Origin: Eudorina sp. 2006-703-Eu-15
Lineage: Eukaryota; Chlorophyta; Chlorophyceae; Chlamydomonadales; Volvocaceae
Reading direction: 5' to 3'
Length of the DNA stretch: 64,000 nt
NCBI GenBank assembly: GCA_003117195.1
Contig: BDSI01000018.1
Location: 162,230-226,229, forward strand
The position numbers and the translations under genes are program-made. Shown here piece by piece: positions 47,201 through 59,283 of the stretch. The notes under the pieces are model-generated. The model was not told the DNA's origin, made no database searches, and worked only from the letters and a program-made list of their open reading frames with translations. How positions within the stretch are numbered: position 1 is the first letter of the stretch; each line of letters begins with the position of its first letter.

Positions 47201-47528
47201 AACCCCCGCCCCGGAGCCTTGCCGCCCTGATACCATCTTGCACCACTTTGCCCGCGCATGTACTCCGTGACCCTCCGCTAAATTAAAGCTATTCGATTAA
47301 AGCTATTCTGAAGCAAGGTAGCACACCACGCCAAGTGCTACATCGTATGTGGTGTTCGGCCTCGCTCCATGTCGGTGGGGTCGGCCCCGGAAGACCCGAG
47401 ACCGCACCGACCCAACAGCTGCTCCCGTAAGTGCACTGCCGCGCTTGGTAGCAATGACACCGAGGACGCCTCACCCCGCTGGTCCGCTGCGGCTGACCCG
47501 GTTCGCTGCCGTGTGGGCGGCTCAGCAG
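44241..47528. other. gene-poor region with repeat remnants
   Basis: I see no gene with supportable exons. A CCAGT pentamer run is at about 45584-45606, and a short GTACGACACACAGTA duplication lies near 46627-46660. A LINE 3' end is listed separately. The 3' untranslated region of OXA1 occupies the first part. Confidence 0.4.
45917..46365 (-). mobile_element. LINE 3' remnant with TAA-type tail
   Basis: On the minus strand the element ends GGGGTCCGCTGTACCAGCC followed by a short TAA/AAT tail (plus strand ATTATTATTAA at about 45916-45927). The GGGGTCCGCTGTA block is shared with the LINE ends at 4755 and 38575. A possible short duplication CAACACAT flanks either about 46357 or about 46850, so the 5' limit is uncertain. 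Confidence 0.45.
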
Positions 47529-48218
47529 TCACGACTTAACTTTGTGCCGCAGGGCGGCAGTGAGGGCACTCTTACAGACAGGTACTACCGGCCGGTTGCT
47601 GGGGACACGGGCAGGGACTGGGGCTGAGCTCGGACCCGGGCCCGGCGCCGTACATCCAGCCGGCATTGCCGCGGCGTCGTACGATGGCAGCTGGGACCAC
47701 ATGGACGCAGACCCCGAGCATCCAGGGGGGGTGCATCCGAAACCCACAGCCCGGCTCCTCGGCTGAACCCGCCGCAGCAGCGTGGAAACCTGCTGCTGCA
47801 GCTGCCGGCGGCGGTAATCCTCGCGGCAGGGCCGGGTGTCGTAGATCTGGCGGCGGACGGCGTACGGACAGCCTTCATCCATGGGGGGCTCTGTGAATGG
47901 CGCTGCAATGAGTTGGAGGAGGATATCGATGGAGGCTTGTGGAACGAGCCAGCTAGGACTGGAAGGTGTTGAGAGCTCGGGCTCGGAGCCGCCTGACTGT
48001 GCGCCGTCGGGTGAACGCTGGCACGTCTTGCTGGGTGAAGATTTCCCGCAAGTGGATGAGGGGGAGACAAGGCTGCTGACGGCCCCCGAGCGGTCGCTGA
48101 CACTGAGCGAGCCAATTGTACATGCGGAGCTGCTTGTGCCAAGCCGTGCGTCGTCGCTCTGCGTTTCGCAGTCTGAAGACACAGATGTAATGTTATGGTA
48201 CTGGTAGGTAACGGGCAT
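47529..48218 (-). CDS. hypothetical intronless protein, 229 residues
   Basis: One ATG-initiated open frame on the minus strand encodes 229 residues. The first 100 are Ser/Thr/Gly-rich and acidic (TQSDDARLGTSSSACTIGSL); the middle has LVPQASIDILLQLIAAPF and a basic segment (YAVRRQIYDTRPCREDYRRR) that reads like real protein, then a Pro/Ser-rich tail ending in KVKS. No domain is recognised and no neighbouring exons were found. GC-rich DNA often leaves such frames open by chance, so the call is tentative. Confidence 0.35.
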   Translation of the reverse strand: MPVTYQYHNITSVSSDCETQSDDARLGTSSSACTIGSLSVSDRSGAVSSLVSPSSTCGKSSPSKTCQRSPDGAQSGGSEPELSTPSSPSWLVPQASIDILLQLIAAPFTEPPMDEGCPYAVRRQIYDTRPCREDYRRRQLQQQVSTLLRRVQPRSRAVGFGCTPPGCSGSASMWSQLPSYDAAAMPAGCTAPGPGPSSAPVPARVPSNRPVVPVCKSALTAALRHKVKS

Positions 48219-49173
48219 TGAGGAGGCAGTCTGTCAAGCAATATCGAGAAAACTTAAATCATAACCGCAACCGACCTGATGGAACGGTTTCGTCGAAAGT
48301 CTCCCCGCGCTTGTGATTGGCAGGTTCAGCCTCCATGTTAAGTTGTCCTAAGCGTGTTTCTGCGGGGGTTTTGCGTGTGTGTTGTCAACAACCCGCAGAG
48401 TGTCGGATGCTGCAACTACGCATGTAACAGCGTTTTCGCACACATACAACGTAGGAATCATACGGTACATGGCCTCCAAAATTTTCAACTTTCTAGATGC
48501 ATATTGTTTGACCATTGGGGTCCGGGCCCCGCGTTAGTTGTCTTACCCGTAGCTGGTCGCGCAGCACCCCAGGCGGTGAAGGAAACGCAAGGCGCAGGTC
48601 GGCCACTCGATACATGCACATGATTATTCGAATTCATTGTGGAGTTAATGTTGGCCATTGCTCTGTGGGTTACACAGTTTGAGACCGAACGAGAGTTAAT
48701 TGAGACAGATTGCATATGTAGTCAACGTCTATTATAGTATTATTTAATATCAATTTGAGAGGAGAACCCACGTTGCCTGAGGTTTTAAGTATGTCGCGAC
48801 TGATCGTTCTACGAATATTCGCCGACAAGTGTCCCAATTGGACTATTAATTAAGAAATCACTTAGGTCTGGAAAATACACAACCGATGGTAGGCATCACG
48901 AACCGAACGTAGGCATCACGAACGCGATCATGAGGTCGTTGTGTACAGAAGCCAACCAGAGTTTCCACAGGGCGCAGGCCTTCCTGCAGTTCGCAGGCCT
49001 TCCTGCAGTTCGCATTGAGGCAAAACCTCAGGCTGCCCTGGGAAATTGAAACAATCGGATAAAACTGTAGCTATCTCTCCAAACACGGGGTGTTTCAGGT
49101 GAAGCAGCTTTTTGGTGATTCAAAGTGTGTGGGGTTGGATTGAGAACATACTTCTAGCAGGAGGACTTCAAGG
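48219..49173. other. AT-richer intergenic DNA with short tandem duplications
   Basis: No gene is seen. Two short tandem duplications are present: GTAGGCATCACGAAC (about 48892-48921) and a 19-bp unit CGCAGGCCTTCCTGCAGTT at 48973-49010. Such duplications are common products of repair after transposon excision or strand slippage. Confidence 0.5.
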
Positions 49174-49187
49174 GAGGCAATGGAATT

Positions 49188-49544
49188 ATAATATTATTAT
49201 TATTATTATTATTACGCCGGGCATCACCCTGGCGTGTGTTATGGGGACAGAGTCATTAGAGCCTGTACGCCGCCGTCACCGGCCCTGAGTCAAAGAGTTC
49301 CCTGCTAGCCCACCCCGGTGCGTTCGTTGGCGGTGTGTGGGGGTACGGGGGTTTGTTCCAGCACCCGTCGGCGCTTTCCGATGTCGTTTAGGCTGCGGAC
49401 GGCGTGGTCGTGTAGGCGGGCGCAGCATTGTGTCGCTTTGTCAGGTGCGATACCAAGTTCAATCAGTAGGGGTTTGAGGTCCGTGCGGATGGTTCCACCG
49501 ACCCCGAGGGTGTTGCATGGCTTCTGTTGCAGTGTAGCGGACCT
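49188..49544 (-). mobile_element. short 5'-truncated LINE with 14-bp target duplication
   Basis: The 14-bp sequence GAGGCAATGGAATT occurs at 49174-49187 and again at 49545-49558, bounding a 357-bp minus-strand insertion. The low-coordinate end is a TAA/AAT tail (plus ATT repeats, about 49190-49213), the usual 3' end. Just inside it is a hairpin, CGCCGGG (49215-49221) with CCCTGGCG (49227-49234). The 5' part is open in one frame and ends in a stop near 49305; it encodes about 75 residues, including LLIELGIAPDKATQCCARLH and NDIGKRRRVLEQT, presumably the end of the LINE protein. It differs from the family at 4740. Confidence 0.75.
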
Positions 49545-49558
49545 GAGGCAATGGAATT

Positions 49559-50495
49559 TCAATGCGACTTGCATTGTGCGGGCCAGGACGCCTGGTACAT
49601 AGGGTCGATGTTAGTTTGGACCGATCGTAGATGGTCCGTTTGAACAAGTCAGCCGGTCACGGCTGAGCAACAAGAACAACAGTAGACGGAACAGCCCGGA
49701 TGCACACGTCCACGATCAGACAAAAGTTCGTGTAACCGAACCGAAGCGGAACGGAAACGGGCGACATGGGTTTGTCATTCACATACCCAAATGCACCTGA
49801 ACGCACGCGCACCATATGGAACAAGTAGGGGGTCGGCTTCCTTGAAGCCGGAAAAAGGGCGGGGCCCCCTACAATCCGTACAGGCCGCTTGCTTTACAAC
49901 GGAAACTCTGTTACCGCGCAAGAGTGTGAGAGAGTGAAAGGGTGCCATTGAGGGTGTCGTTGATGTTGAAGGTGGATCGGCGTGCATAGATTGAGCAAGG
50001 TAAAGCAGGTAGGGTAGCCCCCAAACCTACGCGCCGCCTCATCGCATCTGCATTATCATCGTAACGCTAGACGCCTCTGCACTACCACATCCGTCTGTCA
50101 AGCAGATATCAAAAAGCAAGCTTGAAGCATTCTTGTTTTTCCGTGAAGCTGTAGTTGTTTGGTCCGTCGGCAAGCATGCAGCCCTTCAGTTGCACGCCCG
50201 CAGCAGACGTGAACCTCTAAAGTTTGCCATCAATAGTTACATAGCAAATATAAGGCAAAAACAGGGTGCGAAAAAGCCGCGGTGAGACCCGGACTTCGGC
50301 CATCGGAACTGGAGAACTTGTTGGTACTCGGTATGCTATCCCTTTGCATTTTGAAACTTTGATTCAATACATAATGTTGACTTGTATTCATCTGGCAAGA
50401 CAGAAAGGCAAATCTTGATGTTGGTGGCATCTTGATGTTCAAACACCAGAACACTATGGAAGTTCAATTTAGCACGCGCCGCCCATTCCTAATTC
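49559..50495. other. intergenic, one GC palindrome
   Basis: No gene is seen. A structured palindrome at 49825-49872 is listed separately. Confidence 0.4.
49825..49872. repeat. palindromic GC element
   Basis: GTAGGGGG at 49825-49832 pairs with CCCCCTAC at 49865-49872. Inside, GGCTTC (49835-49840) pairs with GAAGCC (49844-49849), giving a branched or stacked hairpin. Confidence 0.7.
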
Positions 50496-50757
50496 AAGTA
50501 TTCATCACGCGGCACCCGTTGCAACAAATATGAGCGCGAGAGGCGTTGGTTGGATGTTGACTCGGGTCCATGGGGACCGCGGAGCTTTACTTTGACCGTT
50601 TGTGCGCAAAGAATTTTTTTCAGCCAAACCAAAGTTACCTTGCAATAGAGGACAATTAATATGACAAACATAGCGAATTAGTTTAGCGGATAATGAACGT
50701 TTTGCCGTTACCGGACACACGGACACACGGACACACACACACACACACACACGGACA
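50496..50757 (-). repeat. dispersed repeat copy A, joined to an AC/GT tract
   Basis: Read on the minus strand, a GT-rich tract is followed by about 230 bp that closely resemble 62551-62771: shared blocks include TGTTTGTCATATTAA, GTCCTCTATTGCAAGGTA, GCGCACAAACGGTCAA and CAACGCCTCTCGCGCT. Both copies have the GT tract at the same end. The frame is partly open in both copies (CPLLQG, FGLA, RTNGQ), but stops and microsatellite joins make a functional gene unlikely. Probably part of a transposon family I do not recognise. Confidence 0.8.
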
Positions 50758-50770
50758 TGGGCAATCCTAG

Positions 50771-50813
50771 GGGGCGGGGCCCCCCGAACGCGCTTCGCGC
50801 TGGGGCCCCGCCC
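50771..50813. repeat. perfect 12-bp GC hairpin
   Basis: GGGCGGGGCCCC (50772-50783) is the exact reverse complement of GGGGCCCCGCCC (50802-50813). The loop itself contains a smaller GCG-CTTC-GCGC pairing. It lies beside repeat copy A. Confidence 0.85.
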
Positions 50814-52476
50814 AAAAAGGTACGGGAACAATATTCACTCAGCAGACAATGCCGTCCAGTCCGAGGCGTGAGATGCCGCATGGCCATTTACGGAAGCAGA
50901 TATGGTAACGGGCAGGGCCGTGCACCTCGGCACCAAGGTGCCTACGGTGCAGGTGTGCAAGCTGGCAGCTGAGATCTCAGCATCGGAGCTGGCAGGAACG
51001 GATACAGGCACTACGAGGCCCAACAAACTTCTGGCAAGGTGGTTATTGCGGGAAGTTCAACGGCCAACGGTCCGCGAGCCGCTGTGTCGGAAGCGAAGCC
51101 TGCGATGGCGGTGGGCTTGAGAAAGGGAAGCGCCGCTGCGGGAGTGCGGGTTATGCAAGCTCGGCTGCACAACGAAACTGCTGCAGAAGGGGATTGTTGG
51201 CAATGCTCCGTGCCAGCAGCAATCTTGCAGTGGGCAGCATGACGCGGCATAGAGAACAGCAATAGGGAACCTTCGGCCAACAGGGACCTTAGCCCCGAGG
51301 GGGGGGGACCGAAGCCCCCCGAGGGTTGCATGCAACATTAGCCAAGGGGAATGAACCCTGCTGCAGACTCACGCCGGTAGGCCGAGCAAGCGTACAGGAA
51401 CGAACGGAAAGGAACGCATGGGGGTTGTTTCTCGGCCTGCGAAACGATGGGTGCTCCACTGTGAGGGGACCACCGTACGATGGCCGCGTTCACTGCATGT
51501 GGCTGCAGGAGACGTGCCGCAATGAATCCGTACGCATGCGTGGTGCCAGCGTTTGTGTTGGGGCAGGTGGGTTGCCATCGGACGCGTGTAGGTGTTCGAG
51601 CTGGCATGGCTGCCAATGCTGACACGCCTGGCAGCGGTCCTGGCTGGGGCACAGCGGCCAACTCTTTGGCTGTCGCCGGTGTGCTGGCCGTGTGAGAGGT
51701 CAGGACTGATGTCACCTGCCCGCAACGACCCTTCTGCGCGCGCCGCTGCGATAAGATCCCACCAGCTGTGAAGCAACTTCCGGGGCCCCTCACCGGCGGC
51801 ATAGGCGGTGCGGGCCGCACAAGCGTTTGCCCCGCACAATGCACGTCCGCGACTATACCGTTGTCAGGACATCGGTCCAGCAGATGATCGAGCTCAGTCC
51901 GGCAGGTCACCGCAGCACGGGGCGTTTTGAAAATGTCGGAAACGACCGGTAAGGCAGATCCAGGGTCTCCCCTTCTTTGGGGCCCAGTTCTGAAGAGGTC
52001 TGACCATGCGTAACCGTTCTTGTTTGGATACGATTATTCTATGACGATGGCGCACAGCAGGAACGGCGCAACTTTCACCGAAATGGATACAAACAACGAC
52101 TCACTCTCATTGGCCTAGCGTGAAGAAGAGATTTCTAGGAACCGTCCAAAACCTCAAAGAATTTAAACTCCTCGGTGCAGCTAGCGTGGCCTAGGGCTGG
52201 ATGTTTACGATAGCATTACGTAACACTGTATGAGCGCAAGTTAACCGATGGTGCTTCATGTGCGCACTTATGCAAAAACGAAGCTGCTCAAGAATCTAAT
52301 TCCGCCGCGGCTGCGAAGTGGTGAAGGACTACATAACATGTTGCCAGGGTGGCCATCAATAACGCCCTTGGCGTTGCCGTCCCGCATATCTTGCGCGGTC
52401 AATTTCGAATGTATGCAATGAAACTTTCCTGGTGCGCACGCGTGTGTGTCTGAGGCAAGCGTCAGCAGTTAAGCTG
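50814..52476. other. intergenic, repeat-like, no gene supported
   Basis: Several frames of 60-190 codons are open on both strands between 50880 and 51910 but overlap each other and have no recognisable domain or consistent splice pattern. A GC palindrome-like block (CCCCGAGGGGGG...CCCCCCGAGGG) is at about 51293-51325. The remainder (51910-52476) shows nothing. Confidence 0.4.
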
Positions 52477-52881
52477 TTATACGACGAGAAGCTGCGGGGA
52501 ATTCGTCACTTTGATCGTGCGACGAACCTGCTTGAACATTTCCTGTGAACCAAGCTCAGGCTCCAGGTCCTTCACCACCCTCTTTAGCACGAAGCGTCAC
52601 GTTCTCTCCGCACACGCTTGGATGACACCTGCAACATCCAGATTGTGCCAGCAATCAACAAATGCAGTCCTGGACACAAACGACTCTCTGTTCCTGCGCC
52701 TCAGCCTGCGGCTCACAATCCCAACGCGTCCAGAGGTTCCAGCAGTGCCTCTTGCCCTTTCCCGCGGGCGACTGACACGGGACACACCCAACCCAGGCCA
52801 TGCCGGAGAATGGTCAGCCCACAGACAACACATGGCTGAAAACACAGCCCTGACACTCTGAACGTGCCTTCCGCAACTCAT
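52477..52881 (-). pseudogene. coding-like fragment broken by a stop, family unknown
   Basis: The minus-strand frame reads ESFVSRTAFVDCWHNLDVAG, then VIQACAERT, a TGA near 52597, and continues in the same frame with RFVLKRVVKDLEPELGSQEM and FKQVRRTIKVTNSPQLLVV to TAA at 52477-52479. The protein-like character on both sides of the TGA suggests one gene fragment with a nonsense change. A selenocysteine codon is formally possible but nothing else supports it. Confidence 0.3.
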
Positions 52882-54092
52882 GCGGCGGGTGCAGACTGCA
52901 GAGGAAGCACATCACTGCGCGCTGGCCGGTTATGACCAACCAGGTGAGCCACCCTCTCCTTATTCCCCTAAACGGCATCAGCTCCCCTCCGCCCGCTCTC
53001 ATCCGGCTCGCATCGCATGTGAGCTATCGAGCTGAGTAAGTCAGTCCGCCCGAATGGGACCCAGGGTCCACCCGGTAACGCCTCATGCACTCATGTAAGC
53101 TTTTGGACGAAAGTCAAGGCCACGGTGTGCCCGGACGGCCTACACAAGCTCCCGAGGGGGCCGGGGCGGGGCTATTTGCGGACTTCGCAGCGCACTGCCG
53201 AAAGAGCGCCGTCCGCGTATTCGGGAGCCACTCCTCCGGGCGACCGCCTGGTGTGGAGTTACACCCTGTGAGGTCGCCTGCGCACCTTCCCTAAGCTACT
53301 TCCTTCAGTAACAACTTAAACTGCAGGCCAGCTCTTTACCCGCATTGCGTATCCGCCTAAGGCAAACTACCGCAACCCATAAAACGGGCATTGCTGAGCT
53401 TTTTCCTAACAAATGCCAATTATGCATGATGATCCCTTCCAAGATCTGGAATGAATGAACTTCATTCTCAAAACCCCAAGTGCAGTCTCCAGGCCACTAG
53501 TCGTCACACGGCCCACACGGAGTGCGCTCACGGCCTCCATGCGGCGCCAACGCAGCCGGGAGGCTCCGAAGTACGCGGTCTCCAGGGACTACCGTTCTCA
53601 AAATAGATCCCTACAGGATCCACCCCGCAGTCGATCTGGGGGCTTGCCGGGCGCAACAGAGGTACTCGATATCCGACACTGGACGTTGCACACACCCCTG
53701 CTGCCGATTTTTGCACCGCCCTGCCCTGCCCTGCCCTGCCCTGCGCGGCGCAGCGCCTTGGCCTCCCCCACCACTGCGCCCCTATGGATGCGGTGACGAC
53801 TAACCTGCAAACCGGCCCTCATTGGCTTCTTTCGAGGAATTGGGAGCGCCTCCGACGCGCCGCACATTCCGAGGAAGTCTGGAGGCAGCTGTGCCGCCGT
53901 CGTTTGCTTGCGCGCGCGGGAACGCGGGTCCAGCCGGGCAACGCACCAGCGGCACGCAACGCTCTGGCACAAAGGCAGCTCCTCCTGATCTGATCTGACA
54001 CGTATGGGCTTAAAACCCGTATTAGCTGTCCTCGCAGTGCTACTCCAGTTTCGGCGCTTGAGTTGGGTTTGGCACCGACCTCCCCCGGCGCC
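52882..54092. other. intergenic, possible F-box-like fragment
   Basis: At 53784-53993 on the plus strand a short frame includes NWERLRRAAHSEEVWRQLCR, which resembles the part of F-box proteins after the first helix, but no start region or further exons could be found. Nothing else is seen. The last part should contain the 3' untranslated region of the ankyrin gene. Confidence 0.3.
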
Positions 54093-56460
54093 CTAGTCGT
54101 GCCTGCTTGAACACTGATGCTCCACCTCGTGCCGCACCTCCTGCTGCTGCTGCTGCTGCTGCCCCACCGCCTCCTTCGCTCCCTGATCGGTGGACTCACG
54201 GCCCTGTCTCTGCAGCTTCTTCTCTGTGCCGCCCCGCTGACCGTGCTCCCCCTCCTGCTCTCCGTCCTCTTCCTCCTCCTCCTCTTCCTCCTCGCACTTC
54301 ATCCGCCGCTTCGGCTTCTGCTGCAACCCCCCGGGCAACCAACCTCGCCGCCGCTGTGGCTGCGCCCCCGCAGCCTCCCCGACGTTCCCTTCCGGACCCC
54401 CCTGGTGCTTGCTATCCGTTCCCCGCTCCTTCACTGCTGCCTCCTCCTGCCCCTCCTGGCCCTGCTGCTCCTGCTGCTCCTCATCCTCGTCCTGGCCCTG
54501 CCCTAGCTTCCTCCGTTCCACCTCCACCTCCTTGGGCACTGGCGCCTGCTGTCCCCATATCCAGGCGAGAACCCGCCTGCTGTCCCCTTCGCGCCTCACG
54601 GCCGCCGTGACCGCCTCGCTCCAGTCCACCGGGTAGTCCTGCTCCAGCAGCCAGCTCAGCACGGCCAGATCGCAGCCGGATGTGATGGCGAACGTGAGCA
54701 GGGGTACGGAGCCCCAGGGAATTTGCAGCCGCCGCAGGCACCGCAGCATGGCCAGATCGCCGTTGGACAGTGCGGCCATGTACGCCTCGGAGGGGTCCTA
54801 GGGTGGGGTGCGGGGTGCGGGCACTTGACATCAGCGCGGGGCTGGGCGGGGGGCAGGTCGGGGCCTAGTCGGCGTCGTGCTGAGTCACCTCGCCGTCTGG
54901 CCACTCGGCGTGTGTTCAGCCAGGAACACGCCCGAACCACCCAGGCTCATAATACGTAACCCTCCGGCCTTTGAAATTTTCCCTAATGGGTATGTACAGT
55001 CCGCCATCGCATGGCGAAATTCGGCCCTAACATCGGCGCGGTCAAGACCGCAGCGGCCCCCGGCTCTGGGGCCAAGACGACAGCCCCGCCCTCTTCCTGT
55101 CAATCCCTGCCTGCGCCCCTTTCGTACCCACGCACCCCCTCACCATCTTGGTTTCACAGTTCTGCACCAGCCACTCGGCCGCCTCCTGGTTGCCCGACAC
55201 CGCCACATCCCGCAACGACACGCAGCGCTGCCTCCAGCCCTGCTCGACCAGCCACGTCAGCAGGTCCATGTTGCCCGAGCTCGCCGCAAAGTCCGCCTGC
55301 GCCAGGATCATGTCCCGCAGCGACAGCCCCGGCAGCTCCGCCAGCCACCGCAGGACGTGCAGGTGGCCGAAGCGCATCGAATCGTAGATGGGCAGCCGGG
55401 TCACCGCCAGCAGGCCCCAAACGTGGAGCAGCTGCATCACCTCCAGCTGCCCACTCTGCGCCGCGTGGTAGACGGTGCTGGCGTCCACCTGGAAGCCGCC
55501 CGTCAGCATCACGCGCAGCACCGACACGTTGCCCGTCTCCGCGGCGGTGTGCGCCGCGTAGGGCAGGCGGTCGACCTGGCACTCGAGGCCCAGCGCGCGC
55601 AGCTCCGGCAGCCGCTCGATCATCCGCATCCAGCACAGGATGGGCTCCACAACCGTGCCATGGAGCCCCACCTGCTGCTTGACCCACATCACCTTGGCCT
55701 TCCAGTCGGGGGTGGGGCTGTTGGCCGCGGCGGGCAGGATGAAGTTCCAGGCGAAGCGGTCCTGCGCCCAGCCCTCGCCCGGGAGTGGGACCTGCAGCGC
55801 GAAGCGCTGGAGGGTGGCCAGGTCGCACCCCTCCGTGATGGCCATCAGCAGCGCTCGCGGCTTGGCGGCCATCTCGCCGGGCGGCACGCACTGCTGCAGC
55901 CACTCCAGGAGGGGCACGTGGCCGTTGCGGCCGGCGGCTAGCACCGCGGCGGAGTCCCAGCAGCAGCCGTTTGCGAGCAGCCAGTCGCACATGGCCCGGT
56001 GGCCCGAACTGGCGGCGGCGATGAGGGGGCTGTCGGGGCCCTTCTGGGCCATGGGACAGCCGCGCTGCCTCAGCCAGACGCAGGTCTCCAGCTGTCCCGC
56101 GGCGGCGGCAGCGGTGAAGATTTCCTCGGTGAGCACGCAGCCCACGTTCTCAGCCACGACCTGAAGGTGCTCCAGGTCGCCTGAGGCGGCTGTCAGGCAG
56201 AGGAGCCGCCGGCGCTGCGCCAGGGTGAGCGCACGGTAGGAATCCGGATGGGACCAGTGCTGCGTGAAGGCCCATCGAGGGAAGGGCTGGCGGATGTGCA
56301 CGGTCCGGTGCTGGCGTTCGCGGTAGTGCGCCGCGGAGGACCTGTTGATCGGCCGCACGCAGCAAGCGATCTCATTTGGTGTCAGGTGGTTGAAGATGCG
56401 GACGTTGAGGTCCGGCGGCAACTGCGCGAAGACAATGAGCGCTGCAGGCTCCTGCGCCAT
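54093..56460 (-). CDS. ankyrin-repeat protein with F-box-like N-terminus and acidic tail
   Basis: Two exons, complement of 54093-54797 and 55144-56460, join in frame (donor GTGAGG, acceptor CCCTAG, phase 0) to 673 residues. The start is the ATG at 56458-56460. Residues about 14-50 (LPPDLNVRIFNHLTPNEIAC) look like an F-box, which recruits a substrate adaptor to SCF ubiquitin ligases. Residues 85-510 are a run of ankyrin-type repeats of the degenerate kind common in algae, for example TAAAAAGQLETCVWLRQRGC and AAQSGQLEVMQLLHVWG. The C-terminus holds a Gln/Glu-rich low-complexity region, a run of nine or more Glu, and a Gln run (QQQQQQQ) coded by CAG. Function is not known; target recognition for ubiquitination is an inference. 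Confidence 0.85.
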
Positions 56461-56554
56461 CGTCCCGTCGGGGAACTGTAGGTGTGCTCCGAACGGGACT
56501 GCGCCGTGAAATTTAAGAAGGTACTCTTACATATACTGTGATATTCGTGTCAGC

Positions 56555-56959
56555 ATGTACTCAGGACGTGGTGAAGAAGTTGGCCGGTCAGGTCGTCGAC
56601 TGCCTACCCTTTGTGACATCTCAAACTCTTTATCAAATCAAAAGGTCATGAACTGCAGGGACGCCGCAGTGGAAATGCAACAACCAGCACATATGTGCGG
56701 AGTTGGTAACAGGTAGGAAAGTATCTGTCCTGCCAGATTTTTTTTTACATTGCAGCTATGCGAAACGCCCGACGGTGCTCGATCTGGAGAGGAACCCTCG
56801 ATGCCGTGTACATGTACGATAGAAGTAAGCAACTGTCGACAGCACTACGGCGCTAACGTCGATGAAAATCCAATCGTCTGTCGGGGCAGGTGCTTAAAGT
56901 GTGACCTGAAGAAAGAATTTTGTTTCCTTCATTGTAACCGTTACAAGGTGGACCCGTAG
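56555..56959 (+). CDS. possible small Cys-rich protein
   Basis: Two exons, 56555-56644 and 56756-56959, join in phase to 97 residues. The acceptor is strong (nine T, then ACATTGCAG); the donor AAG|GTCATG is weak. The first exon gives MYSGRGEEVGRSGRRLPTLC; the second has many Cys (PCTCTIEVSNC, then CRGRCLKCDLKKEFCFLHC), a pattern that could bind zinc. It starts 94 bp from the ankyrin gene on the opposite strand. It may be a complete small gene, or the second exon may be the end of a larger protein such as a transposase, several of which end in Cys-rich zinc domains. Confidence 0.4.
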
Positions 56960-59104
<2,145 letters not shown>

Positions 59105-59283
59105 AGTGATAAAACTGATGACGGAAGCACCGCAGCCGGGAACTTCACCTCACCTTATCGGGGAAACTACGGCAGCTGTTCGCAATCATTGCACCCGACC
59201 CCACCCGACCCGTAGTTCCACCCCCGCCCCGCCTCCCCGCCGGCCCTCCCCTTCCCCTCCCCTTCCCCCGCGCTAGGCCCTTG

